A DNA stretch of 64,000 nt from Anaeromassilibacillus sp001305115 (GCA_042854365.1 AP031437.1:3100001-3164000), one strand, 5' to 3'. Positions 31,644-42,800 are shown, counted from the first letter of the stretch. Translations and numbers: made by a program. The notes: generated from the sequence alone by a model not told the origin.

Positions 31644-33434
31644 TCACTCCTCATCGAATTTCTTTGGCCTTTGATCCAAAGGCAGCGTAATCGTCACACG
31701 GGTCCCTTCGCCCAGTGTGCTCTCGACATGTACGCCGTATCCCTCTCCGTAACAGAGTTGGATGCGCTCTCGGATGTAGAACAGCCCAAAGCTCTTCTGC
31801 TCATCCAACACACTGCGTTCACTCATCCGCCGGTTGATTTCGTCCACCTTTTCCTGGGGCATCCCCGCGCCGTCATCCCGCACAGTAAAGAGCAGGTTCC
31901 TCTCCACAGGTTCTCCTGTAATATAAATCGTTCCTCCCCCTCGCTTCGCCTTGATGCCGTGATAAATTGCATTTTCCACCAAAGGCTGTAGGATCAATTT
32001 CGGCACCTCGATGGAATAGAGGGATTCGTCCACCTGGATCTGGTAGTTCAATTTGTCCTTATATCGAATTTTTTGAATGTACAGGTAATTGGAAACATGC
32101 GTGATTTCCTCTTTGACACTGATAATATCCTTGCCGTGACTCAGGCCGATGCGGAACATATTGGTCAGCGCATCCACCAACCGCACAATGTCGTCCGCTT
32201 CGTAGTCGCGGGCCATCCAACTGATGGTGTCGAGTGTGTTATACAGGAAATGCGGCTTGATCTGCTCCTGGAGGGACTTCATCTCGGCTGTACGCTTGTT
32301 TTTCTGTTCTACGTAGACCATTTGAATCAGGTCGTCAATGCGTGCAATCATATGGTTGAAACTCTGTCCCAATTCGCCGATCTCATCATTATTGCGCCCA
32401 TTGAACCGAACAGTTAGATCTCCGGATTCTGCCTGCCGCATCAGGCGCTTTAACTTAAAGATCGGGTTGGTGAGCGTCCGAGTCAATTGGAAGGACACAA
32501 TCACCACCAGCACCAGAGAAATAATGACACAGGCCAGAAGAATGTACACAATGGTATTGACGCTGGACATCACTTCATCGAGCGAAAACACCCCCACAGT
32601 ACGCCATCCTGTATAAGGAGACAGTTCACTTCGGATTTGGTAGCTGCCGCCGCCAATCTGCACCGACATGGGCTCCGCAGACCGGAACCACTTGGGATTG
32701 ACGCGGTATACAATCTCATTGACGGGCGTGTATACCATATTGTCCTCCTCGTCGATGACAAAGACAAAACCTTCTTCTCCAATGGTGATGCCATTGATGG
32801 AACTCTGAATGATGTCATGCCGGATGTCCAGCAGAATGACCCCCAGCACCTCGCCGGTGTCCGGATTTTGGACGGCCTTGGCCAGAGAGAACACGTCGTC
32901 GATGCTATAGCTGCGGTTGGTCACGATATTTCGGCCTGTCACCACGCTGATGAGCTGGATTTCCTCCGGGTTTTCCACAGCCTCACGGTACCACTGTTCA
33001 TTTTCGAATGGGTCGCGCGAGATACGCGACATCCCTGTGCTGACATAAAGGTCCTCTTTTGAAGCGATTAAAATCCCCGCCACCTCACGGTGCGAGTTTG
33101 CAACATTTTCCAATATAGAGCGTATATAAGCGGTTTCGTCCCTCCACCCTGGGGCATCATCCGATCGCATGTTAAAAAACGGGGTGTCCCGCACCTCCAG
33201 CTGGACATAATTCACCATCTTTTCAATGGTTTCGACATATACATCCATGGAATTGCTCACCTGATGAATCATCTGTACGGAGTGTTCCTCTGCCGTTTTC
33301 TGTGCATGATTCAGAAATACGATTCCGCTGACAATCGAAAAGATCAGGAAGGGGATGAGCGCCACAACAATGTTGGACAGGATCATTCTGGTCCGTAAAC
33401 TGACATTCAGCACTATATCCCGTATTTTTTTCAA
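31644..33434 (-). CDS. sensor histidine kinase (YesM/LytS-type)
   Basis: 596 residues, TTG start with GAGGGAG upstream. Two membrane helices (about 17-40 and 290-315) flank an extracellular dCACHE-like sensor. Then come a HAMP domain (LTRTLTNPIFKLKRLMRQAESGDLTVRF), the His_kinase dimerisation box with phospho-acceptor His395 (LQEQIKPHFLYNTLDTISW), and a HATPase domain (LILQPLVENAIYHGI, DDGAGMP, GLFYIRERIQLCYG). It forms a three-gene unit with the response regulator and the fused binding protein, suggesting that the lipoprotein supplies the ligand signal. Confidence 0.94.
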   Translation of the reverse strand: MKKIRDIVLNVSLRTRMILSNIVVALIPFLIFSIVSGIVFLNHAQKTAEEHSVQMIHQVSNSMDVYVETIEKMVNYVQLEVRDTPFFNMRSDDAPGWRDETAYIRSILENVANSHREVAGILIASKEDLYVSTGMSRISRDPFENEQWYREAVENPEEIQLISVVTGRNIVTNRSYSIDDVFSLAKAVQNPDTGEVLGVILLDIRHDIIQSSINGITIGEEGFVFVIDEEDNMVYTPVNEIVYRVNPKWFRSAEPMSVQIGGGSYQIRSELSPYTGWRTVGVFSLDEVMSSVNTIVYILLACVIISLVLVVIVSFQLTRTLTNPIFKLKRLMRQAESGDLTVRFNGRNNDEIGELGQSFNHMIARIDDLIQMVYVEQKNKRTAEMKSLQEQIKPHFLYNTLDTISWMARDYEADDIVRLVDALTNMFRIGLSHGKDIISVKEEITHVSNYLYIQKIRYKDKLNYQIQVDESLYSIEVPKLILQPLVENAIYHGIKAKRGGGTIYITGEPVERNLLFTVRDDGAGMPQEKVDEINRRMSERSVLDEQKSFGLFYIRERIQLCYGEGYGVHVESTLGEGTRVTITLPLDQRPKKFDEE

Positions 33435-34355
33435 TGCATCTCCCTCGCTTTCTCTTCGAAATATTTTCGACTTTATAGCATGGTTCTGTCAACAATCTTT
33501 TTTGCCGGCCTCTTAAACCGGCCGCTGCTTTTGGTTGATCTATTTGTTTCGCATGGAATCCCTTGCATTCCATTCAAACGGTTTGGATGCGCTTTCTGTT
33601 CTTCGCACCATGGGCGCTAAGCCCTTCTTTTAAGGCCCCGAGGTTCCTTCCCACGCCACAGGGCATATTTTCTGAAACTTTGTGCCATCCGGGAAAGTTC
33701 TCTAGGTCATGCCAAAAGTCCTTCTTCGATGGCTTTCTCTCTCAAGGAAGCGGTAGTTATAATTATAAATAGAAAGAATCGATGGACTCTCCCTTGCCGC
33801 ATGCCTATCCCTGACATATGCAGATAGCGCCCAGATAAACGGGCATTCCCTTCCATATCGCACTCCCCTGTACGGCCACCCGGCCTCCCGTTGAAAATGG
33901 AGCGCCCGCTAAAAGGGACGCCGCCAGGAGCGTTCGATACAGGGCCGGCACTTTGTGGTAATGGGATGCCTTTTCCTCCGGTCAAATACCATTGCATGCG
34001 AGCCAAGACATATGCAGATAGAACCCAGATAACCGGGCATTCCCTTCCATATCGCACTCCCCTGTACGGCCACCCGGCCTCCCGTTGAAAACGGAGCGCC
34101 CGCAAAAAGGGACGCCGCCAGGAGCGTTCGATACAGGGCCGGCACTTTGTGGTAATGGGATGCCTTTTCCTCCGGTCGAATACCATTGCATGCAAACCAA
34201 GACCCATAACGAGCAACCCTCTATCGGAAGATCAAAAACACGAGTATCCCTGACAGAACTTATGCAAAAGCTCTGCCAGGGATAACGATTCATTTTAAAA
34301 CGGGACTCTGTCTATTCCGACCTATTGCGTATAATCTCAGCAAGACACAGGCCGC
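33435..34355. other. intergenic region with a 194-bp tandem duplication
   Basis: About 920 bases between the kinase gene and the permease operon, without a credible gene. The middle holds the tandem duplication listed separately. An imperfect hairpin (TCCCTGACAGA/TCTGCCAGGGA, about 34246-34281) lies downstream of the permease gene on the minus strand and may end that operon, though it has only scattered Ts. Confidence 0.4.
33813..34200. repeat. two tandem copies of a 194-bp unit
   Basis: Copies at 33813-34006 and 34007-34200 begin GACATATGCAGATAG and are almost identical. Frames stay open across them on the minus strand, but they have no recognisable protein features and lack ribosome sites. 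Probably an intergenic repeat element. Confidence 0.88.
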
Positions 34356-35345
34356 TTAGTTCGTACCCTTCATCTTTTCCGCACGGATGGCAATCACACG
34401 CTGGATAACAATGAAGATGCACAACAAGGCTGCAATCGTCACCTTTGTCCACCAAGTGTTCAAGTTCTGATAGGTCACGATGGTCTGGATGACACCCTGG
34501 ATCAAAACACCGACCGTAGTGCCAACCACATTGCCCACGCCGCCGGTCAACAGGGTGCCGCCGATGACGGAGGAGGAAATCGCATCGAGTTCCAGACCCA
34601 TGTTCTGTAGCGAGTAGCCTGCCAGGGTGTAGAAGCTGAACACCACGCCAGCCAACGCCGCACAGAAGCTGCTGATCGCGTATACAGCGACTTTCGTGCG
34701 TGCAACTGGCAAGCCCATCAGGATTGCAGATTGCTCATTGCCGCCGACCGCATATACTGTACGGCCAAAGCGTGTAAACTTCAACACAAACAGGGATACC
34801 AGCAGCACCGCCAATGCGATGAATACATAGAAGTAGATCCTGCCGCCGAGAAGCGTGATTTTTGTCAACGCCATCGTCTTGTAGAATTCATCCGAGATCG
34901 GGATGGACTCGGTGCTAATGACCGCACACATGCCGCGCATGAAGAACTGACCTGCCAGCGTGACGATGAACGGCTGAAGTTTGAAATAATGGATCATATA
35001 GCCCATCAAAGCACCAAACGCCAGGCCGATCAGCAGCACGAGAGGAATCACGATGAATGGACTCCAGCCGAGCCGCAGTAAAAATGCAGAAAATACGCAT
35101 GTAAAAGCAATCGTCGATGCGATCGAAATATCGATGCCGCCTGTCAACAGTACAAACGTGATACCAATCGAAGCAATAATGAGATAGGCGTTGTCGTTAA
35201 ACAGGTTAAAGAACGTTGAGAAGGACAAAAAGTTGTCATACGCAATGGAACCTGCTCCGAACAGTACAATAAACAGGACGGTTGTAATTGCCAGGGAAAT
35301 ATTTTTGATCGGAAAACCTTTTTTCTTTTTGTTCTGTCCACTCAT
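34356..35345 (-). CDS. yjfF: sugar ABC transporter permease (YjfF-like)
   Basis: 329 residues, about ten membrane helices, branched family of sugar permeases (RbsC type). The conserved loops IGITFVLLTGGIDISIAS, GALMGYMIHYFKLQPFIVTLAGQFFMRG, FGRTVYAVGGNEQSAILMGLPV and SSSVIGGTLLTGGVGNVVGTTVG are all present. Its ATG overlaps the stop of the other permease. Together they should form the heterodimeric channel of a YtfQRT-YjfF-type importer, known in E. coli for galactofuranose; the true substrate here is not shown by sequence. Confidence 0.92.
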   Translation of the reverse strand: MSGQNKKKKGFPIKNISLAITTVLFIVLFGAGSIAYDNFLSFSTFFNLFNDNAYLIIASIGITFVLLTGGIDISIASTIAFTCVFSAFLLRLGWSPFIVIPLVLLIGLAFGALMGYMIHYFKLQPFIVTLAGQFFMRGMCAVISTESIPISDEFYKTMALTKITLLGGRIYFYVFIALAVLLVSLFVLKFTRFGRTVYAVGGNEQSAILMGLPVARTKVAVYAISSFCAALAGVVFSFYTLAGYSLQNMGLELDAISSSVIGGTLLTGGVGNVVGTTVGVLIQGVIQTIVTYQNLNTWWTKVTIAALLCIFIVIQRVIAIRAEKMKGTN

Positions 35346-36355
35346 GCCTGGCTCACCGCCTTCCGGGATACAAAACGCCTCTTGAGTCTCTCCTTAAAGG
35401 CCTTGGATTGGAACAGGCAGATAAAAATAACAATCAGAGACTTGACCACCAGCGTGACCTCGGGGGCAACGCCCATAGCATAAATGGAGGTGGTGATACT
35501 TTGGATAATCAGCGCGCCAAACAGGCTCGCCGGAATGGAGAACCGGCCGCCGTTCAGAGAAGTGCCGCCGATGGCAACCGCAAGGATGGCGTCCATCTCG
35601 ATCAAAAGGCCTGCATTATTGCAGTCCGCACCTTTGATACCCGCGCTTTCGATCAGCCCGGCAACCGCCGCCATCACGCCGCAGAAGGTATAGACCATCC
35701 ATTTGATGCGGTCCACATTGATTCCCGCAAAATGGCTGGACACCGGGTTGATACCCGTGGACTCCAGGAACAAGCCGAAAGCCGTCTTCTTTGTGAACAG
35801 CATGGCAACCAGTACGACAAATGCCACGATAAAGATGGGGAACGGCAATCCAAGGATATAGCCGCCGTTGATAAAATAGTAGGAATCCGAATTGATGGTG
35901 ATAATCTTGCCATTGGTGATAAGCTGTGCAATACCACGGCCTGCCACCATCAGGATCATGGTTGCGACAATGGGCTGAATCTTAACCTTCGAGACCAACA
36001 TCCCATTCCAAGCTCCTGTAACAACTCCCGCCAAAATTGCCACCAACACCGCAACAGCCACATTGCCGCCATTCGCAACAATGCTGCATGCGATTGCGCC
36101 GCTGATTGCCATAACCGAGCCGACCGAAATGTCCGTTCCGCCCGTGGCCAAAACCAACGTCATGCCGGTAGCCAACAACATAAGTTTACTACCATTCCTT
36201 AAAATGTCAATGATTCTTCCATATAGGTGCCCATCCACAATCTTCATTTCAAAGAATGCGCCGCCGGAGATAATTCCGTTGACTAACAGAATCAACAGAA
36301 AGATCACCATGGGCCAAAAAACCTGAGCTTTGCTCCACTTTTTAAGCAGGTTCAT
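35342..36355 (-). CDS. ytfT: sugar ABC transporter permease (YtfT-like)
   Basis: About 337 residues from ATG 36355 (MNLLKKWSKAQVF). GGAGG lies six bases upstream inside the end of the ATPase gene, and the two reading frames overlap by 14 bases. About ten helices, with the family loops TGMTLVLATGGTDISVGSVMAISGAIA, GAWNGMLVSKVKIQPIVATMILMVAGRGIAQ, FAGINVDRIKWMVYTFCGVMAAVAGLI and DAILAVAIGGTSLNGGRFSIPASLFGA. Partner of the adjacent permease. Confidence 0.92.
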   Translation of the reverse strand: MNLLKKWSKAQVFWPMVIFLLILLVNGIISGGAFFEMKIVDGHLYGRIIDILRNGSKLMLLATGMTLVLATGGTDISVGSVMAISGAIACSIVANGGNVAVAVLVAILAGVVTGAWNGMLVSKVKIQPIVATMILMVAGRGIAQLITNGKIITINSDSYYFINGGYILGLPFPIFIVAFVVLVAMLFTKKTAFGLFLESTGINPVSSHFAGINVDRIKWMVYTFCGVMAAVAGLIESAGIKGADCNNAGLLIEMDAILAVAIGGTSLNGGRFSIPASLFGALIIQSITTSIYAMGVAPEVTLVVKSLIVIFICLFQSKAFKERLKRRFVSRKAVSQA

Positions 36356-37865
36356 TCTCCGCACCTCCCGCAATAAAATGCATAATCGCAGCTTCCGAAA
36401 TCTCCTGTCCGGCCAGCTCTGCAACTTTCTTTTTGTCCCGCAGGACGATCATACGGTCACAGCAGCGCAGCATCTCATCAATTTCCGAGGAAATGAAAAT
36501 GACTGCCATTCCCTGTTCCGCAAGCTGGACCACCAGCTTTTGAATTTCAGCCTTTGTACCGATGTCGATGCCGCGGGTCGGTTCGTCCAACATCAACAGG
36601 TCTGGATTGGTGGCCATCCACCGTGCCAATATGACCTTCTGTTGGTTTCCACCGGAGAGATTCTTGATAAGCTGATCTGCGGATGGCGTCTTAATCTCCA
36701 ATTTTTCAATAAATTCATCCGCCAGTTTCTGGGCCTCCGCCTTTGAAATGGCCCGGAACATGCCGCGCTTCGCCTGGAGCGCCAGGATGATATTATCCCG
36801 AATACTCAGGTCTCCGACAATTCCCTCTGTCTTTCGGTTTTCCGGACAGAAGGCAAACCCTTTGCGGATTGCGGCCAATGTGCTGCGATTGTGAATCTTT
36901 TCTCCCTTGAGGTCCATCTCGCCTCCATTGAGGCGGTCCACACTGAAGATCAGGCGGACAATCTCAGAACGGCCGGAACCCAGCAGGCCGGAGAGTCCGA
37001 GAACCTCTCCGCGGTTGATGTCGAGTGAAATGGAGTCGATGGTCCCCGCGCCGCTGGCATCCTTGAGGGAGAGCAGCGTCTCTTTTTTGGCCTGTTCCGC
37101 CTCCTCGTTGACAAACCGCTGATTCAAGTCCGCATACTCCTTGCCGATCATCTTAGCGACCAGCTGTACACGCGGCAGGTCCGCGGTTGCATATGTACCC
37201 ACATATCCACCGTTGCGCAGGACGGTGATCGTATCGGTGACCTCGTAAACCTGGTCAAGGAAGTGGGTGACGAAGATAATCCCCATCCCCTGCTTTTTCA
37301 GCATGCGCATGATTTCAAACAACTTTTGTACTTCTGGCGCGGAAAGGCTGGACGTAGGTTCGTCCAGGATCAGCACTTTTGCCGAGACATCCACCGCGCG
37401 GGCGATGGCAACCATCTGTTGTATGGCCACGGAGTAGGAATCCAACGTCTTGGTCACATCGATGCTCAAGTCAAACCGCTTCAAAAGTTCTTTAGATCGG
37501 GTATTGATGGTTTTCCAATCGATATGCCCGCCCTTTTTTGGCTCGCGGCCAATATAGACATTTTCCGCAACCGAAAGATTCGGGCACAGGTTGACCTCCT
37601 GATACACCGTACTGATACCGGCATTCTGGGCTTCCTGCGGTGTTTTGGGGAAAATCTCTTTCCCATCCAACAGGACGGTTCCCCCGTCGCGCTCTTCTAC
37701 GCCTGTTAAAACCTTAATCAAAGTGGACTTTCCCGCGCCGTTCTCGCCCAGCAACGCGTGGATCTCGCCTTTTTGTAGTGTAAACTGCACGTCGTTGAGC
37801 GCGACGACGCCAGGGAATGTCTTGGATATATGCGACATTTGGATCAATGCCGATTCGCCGCTCAT
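36342..37865 (-). CDS. ytfR: sugar ABC transporter ATP-binding protein (YtfR-like)
   Basis: 507 residues with two ATPase domains, as in sugar importers of the RbsA/MglA/YtfR group. First domain: Walker A GENGAGKST, Q-loop VYQEVNLCPNLSVAENVYIGREP (typical of YtfR), Walker B VLILDEPTSSL. Second domain: degenerate Walker A GLLGSGRSE, signature NLSGGNQQKV, Walker B LLMLDEPTRGID. Energises uptake through the two permeases downstream. Confidence 0.95.
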   Translation of the reverse strand: MSGESALIQMSHISKTFPGVVALNDVQFTLQKGEIHALLGENGAGKSTLIKVLTGVEERDGGTVLLDGKEIFPKTPQEAQNAGISTVYQEVNLCPNLSVAENVYIGREPKKGGHIDWKTINTRSKELLKRFDLSIDVTKTLDSYSVAIQQMVAIARAVDVSAKVLILDEPTSSLSAPEVQKLFEIMRMLKKQGMGIIFVTHFLDQVYEVTDTITVLRNGGYVGTYATADLPRVQLVAKMIGKEYADLNQRFVNEEAEQAKKETLLSLKDASGAGTIDSISLDINRGEVLGLSGLLGSGRSEIVRLIFSVDRLNGGEMDLKGEKIHNRSTLAAIRKGFAFCPENRKTEGIVGDLSIRDNIILALQAKRGMFRAISKAEAQKLADEFIEKLEIKTPSADQLIKNLSGGNQQKVILARWMATNPDLLMLDEPTRGIDIGTKAEIQKLVVQLAEQGMAVIFISSEIDEMLRCCDRMIVLRDKKKVAELAGQEISEAAIMHFIAGGAENEPA

Positions 37866-37885
37866 TGCAGCCCCTCCTTTTGGTA

Positions 37886-37928
37886 TGCAAAATCCGCCTC
37901 CGTCTCAACAGGCGGGGCGGATTTTGCA
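37886..37928 (-). promoter_or_regulatory. hairpin between binding protein and ATPase genes
   Basis: Perfect 13-bp stem TGCAAAATCCGCC/GGCGGATTTTGCA without a T-tract, between the binding-protein stop and the ATPase ribosome site. Such elements often shield or partly terminate the mRNA so that the binding protein is made in excess. Confidence 0.7.
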
Positions 37929-37981
37929 GAGTCGGTAAAATTTATGGAATGAAGAAGAAAGAAAGTGAAGGAGAAATCAAA

Positions 37982-39022
37982 TTAATATACGCGGTCCTTG
38001 ATGTCTTCCGCGGCAGTTTCCTGACGGAAAATGCTCTCTTCGGGCTTTACCCACTTTTCAACCGTTTCGCCGTCCTTGAGCTTCTGAGCAGTCTCAAAGA
38101 AGATCGGTCCAAGCAGCGGGTTGCATTCGATGGTCACGTTGGCTTCACCAGCGACCATTGCTTCAAAGATTGCTTTGACGCCGTCGCAGGATACAGTCTT
38201 AATGTCCTCACCGGGCTTGAGACCGGCCTCTTTGATGGCCTCGATTGCGCCGAGCATCATATCGTCGTTGTGTGCATAAACACCCTTGATTTCAGAACCA
38301 TAGGTCTTGAGGAAGGACTCCATAACCTCTTTGCCTTTTGCACGGGTAAAGTCGCCCGTCTGGGATGCGAGGATCTCAATGTCCGGGTACTCCGCCGCAA
38401 TCTGGTCATCAAAGCCCTTCTTACGGTCGTTTGCCGAGGAGGCGCCGACGGTGCCCTCCAGCTCTACGATCTTACCGCTGTTGTTGAGCAGTCTTGCCAT
38501 CTCATCCGCCGCGTTCTTGCCCTCTTCGATGAAGTCAGAACCGATGAATGTTGCATAGAGGTCTTCCGGAACATCCGCCATACGGTCTACCAGGATGATC
38601 GGGATACCTGCATCTTTTGCCTCGGTAAATACGGCGTCCCAGCCGGTCTCAACAACTGGAGCCAAACCGATGACATCGACACCCATATCAATAAAGGATT
38701 TAATTGCCTTGATCTGATTTTCCTGCTTCTGTTGTGCATCTGCAAACTTAAAGTCGATGGTATCTACGTTCTGGCCTGCATGGAACTGAATGGAAGCAGT
38801 CTCTGCGTCGCGCCATCCGGATTCCTGCCCGATCTGTGCAAAGCCAACCTTCAATTTTCCATCGTCCGCGTCGCCGCCACCCTCGTTTGTTGCGCTCGTA
38901 CCATCGGTCGAAGCAGTACCGTCGGTCCCCGCCGGGGTATCTTCTGTGCTGCCGCAGCCGGTGAAGCATGCGCCCATCATCAAGACAGAAAGGATAGCTG
39001 CTACAATTCTTCTCGTTTTCAT
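37982..39022 (-). CDS. ytfQ: sugar-binding lipoprotein of the ABC importer (YtfQ-like)
   Basis: 346 residues. Lipoprotein signal peptide with lipobox MGACFTGC (Cys at about 23), then a T/D/G-rich linker and one type I binding domain: VGFAQIGQESGWRDAETASIQ (typical YtfQ opening), IKAIKSFIDMGVDVIGLAPVVETGWD, GSDFIEEGKNAADEMARLL, ELEGTVGASSANDRKKGFDD, VYAHNDDMMLGAIEAIKEAG, VSCDGVKAIFEAMVAG, IECNPLLGP. ATG start with AGGAGG. First gene of the transport operon. It is related to the second domain of the fused protein at 28487-30370. Confidence 0.94.
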   Translation of the reverse strand: MKTRRIVAAILSVLMMGACFTGCGSTEDTPAGTDGTASTDGTSATNEGGGDADDGKLKVGFAQIGQESGWRDAETASIQFHAGQNVDTIDFKFADAQQKQENQIKAIKSFIDMGVDVIGLAPVVETGWDAVFTEAKDAGIPIILVDRMADVPEDLYATFIGSDFIEEGKNAADEMARLLNNSGKIVELEGTVGASSANDRKKGFDDQIAAEYPDIEILASQTGDFTRAKGKEVMESFLKTYGSEIKGVYAHNDDMMLGAIEAIKEAGLKPGEDIKTVSCDGVKAIFEAMVAGEANVTIECNPLLGPIFFETAQKLKDGETVEKWVKPEESIFRQETAAEDIKDRVY

Positions 39023-39873
39023 AGATCGTTCCTCCTATGTAACTTTGACTGTTTGTTTTTTGGTTCGGCCGGTTTGATTACCGCCCTAGGGCCGTTCCCC
39101 TTTCGTTGTCTCTATTGTATCTGGTTTTGTTTTTAAAGTCTTTACGATAACAAAACTGGAATTTACAATATTTTAGCAGACCTTCGCTTTATTCTCTTTC
39201 ATACAGTCCCTCCTGAAAGGGGAACGTTACACAATTCTTTTCCCAACTTATGTAGTAAAAATCGCTGTACAAATGCCGGAATTTCCCCAATAGGCCCGAT
39301 GTTCACAACTATTTGTTCGCTTAAAAGCAATAGGGATTCCCTACTTTTCGCATGGGCTATCCCTATTATAAGTGTCATTGCTTGGATAACATATAAAAGG
39401 AAGGTTGTCCACCCAATACCGCGGCTTCTGTCCTTTTGTAAATATTTTCAATGCAAATGGTATGCCTTCCCCATCCTTCTATAGACCTGTTTCAACCCGC
39501 CGCATATTTCTTTTTCCACCCATAGCAACTGCCTTAAAATTTCCGAATGAAGTCAGGACCTCTGGTAAAATAAAACCATTTTCAATTTTTATAGAAAATC
39601 AAAACTATTTTCATTTTTTCTATTGATTTTTACATAATGGTGTGATTAAATATATATAGATTTAATGAATTTATAAATAATGCCAAATTATTTATAAAAA
39701 GGAGGTGTATAAAACAGTCTGGTAAGTTTGTCTATCCGGAAAGCAAGCCGGCAGAACTTGATCGTTGCCGCATGCCTTTCCTGCATTTTATAGGCAAACG
39801 GCGCGAGCTAACGCGCTCATTTCCATTGCTTTTTCGCAGGAGATCAAAGAAAGAGGATAAGGGGGAAATCAAG
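39023..39873. other. divergent regulatory region between the sugar operon and the PL8 gene
   Basis: About 850 bases with no credible gene. A nested inverted repeat (GTTTTGTT 39124-39131, AACAAAAC 39149-39156, with TAAAGTCTTTA between) lies 100 bases upstream of the binding-protein gene and could be an operator. A moderate plus-strand promoter (TTGATT-17-TTAAAT, 39623-39651) precedes a long leader to the PL8 gene. A GGAGGTG at about 39701 has no suitably placed start codon. Confidence 0.45.
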
Positions 39874-42800
39874 ATGAAAAAGAAGGTGTTGGCACTTTTT
39901 CTGGTACTGGTGATGGCGCTTACCGGCACGGGACTTGGCATGCCAGTCGCTTTAGGTGCACCAGAGGAATTGGACGCTTATGATCAGCTGCGTCTGAAAT
40001 GGTATAATATGGCTGTAGGCGGCGATTATGAAGAAAACGATCCGGATTTGCAGCCTATGCTCCAATCCATCAACGACACAGCGCAGGACTATTGGGATCG
40101 CATGAATCCTTCGCCTGTTTGTAACGCGGTAAACGGGCGCTATAATGGTGTAGAAGGAGCAGGCGACTCCTCTCAGGACTATTTATGGGAAGAGTATCCA
40201 CTTGGTTGGCGCGGTGATTCAATTGATTCGAATAGTATCCATTTTTCGTATCAATATCTGCGTGCAATGGCGCTGGCACATGAGACGAGGGGCTGTGAAT
40301 TATATCACAACGAAGCTCTTTTAGCAGATATTGAGCGTGGCCTGGAGTATTTGTATATAAACCACTTCAATGAAAGTATAAGCAATTACGGCAACTGGTT
40401 TGGGTGGGGAATTGGAGCTCCCATTTATTTGGATGAAACACTCATTCTTTTGTATGATTCCCTGCCGTGGGAAGATATCTTAAAATATGCAGTGGTATCT
40501 CGCAAATGGGCGGAGAATAATATGATTGGCGCTGCAAATTCCCTTTGGCAGTTACGTGCGAGCATGTATGCAGGTATGTTGCTAAAAGATCAGATGGGTA
40601 ATTATAAAGGATCGCAAATGACCGGTGGACAGATGTTGGAGCGCGTACAGCAAAAAGTGCCGGATTACTTGGGGTATGTGACCAGCGGGGATGGGTATTA
40701 TCCGGATGGTACCTATATTGCCCATTCCAATATCGCATATAACGGCGGTTATGGTTATACGGCCCTGTCCGAATCCTGCCATTTGGTGTATATGCTGACC
40801 GATACTCCTTGGGAAATTATGGATGAAAAAGCCAAAAACGTGTTTCAATGGATTTATGACTCCTACGAAACGATCATCTACAACGGGGTGTTAATGGATG
40901 CTTTCCGTGGACGCGAGATCGCCCGAACCGATATGAAACAAGCCGATGCGGCAATTATTGTAGTAAATGCAATCCTAATGGCGATCGAGATGGCGGAACC
41001 CGAGGACGCCGCCAACTATAAGTCCATGATTAAGCAGTGGTATGCAGGGAATACGTATACTCTAAAGAATCTGAATGAAAGCGCAGACCTGCCATGGCAT
41101 AAATTCCCGTTGGATACCGTTGTACGGATCCTTAACATTGTCGACGACGACACGATCCAGCCCCGCCATATAACAGGAAAATATTATCAATTTACACAAT
41201 CTGACCGTGCCGTTTTACGCGGCGAAACATTTTCTGCCTGTGTTGCAATGGCTTCGAAGCGAATCGCTCATTATGAAACTGGAGATGTCAATACAAAGGG
41301 CTGGAACACGGGAAGCGGCATGACCTACATATATAATGGCGATCTGGAGCGGTACGACGGCTTGAATAAAGCAACCATCGACTGGTTCCGGCTCCCGGGC
41401 ACAACCTCTGTTTACAATAAGAAAGTCAATACGGGAACTTCCTCTCAATCTTTTGCCGGTGGTACGGGCGATGGAATGTATGGTGTTTCTGGAATGCAAT
41501 TGGCGGCACCTGGGACCAATTTAAAAGCCAAAAAGTCTTGGTTTATGTTTGACGATGAAATCGTCGCATTGGGTTCGGACATTCAGTCCAGCAGCGATTC
41601 CGAGTCTACGGAAACCACCTTTGAGAATTATATGATCGACGATGCTGGCGATAATCGCCTGGTGGTCGATGGAGAAGAACAGCCCTCAGAACTCGGATGG
41701 GAAGAAAAGAAATCCGATGTACAATGGTTGAATATTGAAGCAAATGTCGAAGGAGCCAACCTTGGCATTTATTTCCCAGAGAAGGAAACCGTTTCTATGA
41801 AAAGAGAAACCCGCTCTGGAAGATGGACGGATTTGGGCGGTTATAATACCGACGCAACCTTATATTCTGCCAACTATCTCACCCTTTGGAAAGACCATGG
41901 GGTAAATCCGATAAACGAAACATATTCTTACATCCTGCTGCCAAACAAGACAGCCAACGAGACGGCTGATTATGCGGGAAACAGCGATGTAACCATTCTA
42001 CGCAATGACGCACTGGTCCAGGCAGCCTATGAGAAAAACTTAAATCTGGTAGGGGCTAATTTCTGGGAGGGCGCCTCCATTGATGCAAAGGGGATCGGTA
42101 GCTACCTGACTTCGGATAGCCCTTCTTCGGTGATGGTTCGCGAAAATGACCGCGAAATGGAAATCTCTGTGTCCGACCCAACACAAGAGAATAAGGGAAG
42201 TATCCAAATTGAGCTTAACCGTGCAGCGCGCGGAGTCATTTCTGCAGACGAGGGTGTGGAGGTGCTCTCCACAACTCCAACCATTCGGCTCAAGGTTCAT
42301 GTGAACAATGCGAAAGGTAAGACCTTCTCTACTAAACTTTCCTTTGAGGATCTGGGGGAACCGGAATCAACAGCCATTGAAGGCTTTAAGACCGAAGGGG
42401 ACGAAGTGGTCGTTACGCTCGCACCAGCTGCCCGTGCAAAGGCTTACACGCTGAGATATGGCACAGAAAGTGGAAAGTATCCCTATACGCAATCGTCCAC
42501 AGGAACTTCCATCCGTTTGAACGGCTTAACGGCAGGAGAAACCTACTACTTTACTGCGGTCGCGTTTAATGATTCCGGAGAAAGCCCGCAAGCTCCGGAA
42601 CAAAGCTTTACCGTTCCGTTAACCACGCAGTTTACCGACCATTTTGATACTATGGATCAGATTTTGAGCAGGAGCTCCAATATCCTATTGGAGGTTTCCG
42701 ATGGGGCAAACTTTAGCGGGGATACCTCTACGCTCAAACGTGCAACTATGGAGGAAGGTTGGATCACCTATTCATTGCCGGCTCTTTCCAACTTTACATT

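Noticed and set aside
33707..34293. Minus-strand open frames across the 194-bp duplication
   Set aside because: The same peptide appears in shifted frames in both copies without ribosome sites; best seen as a non-coding repeat.
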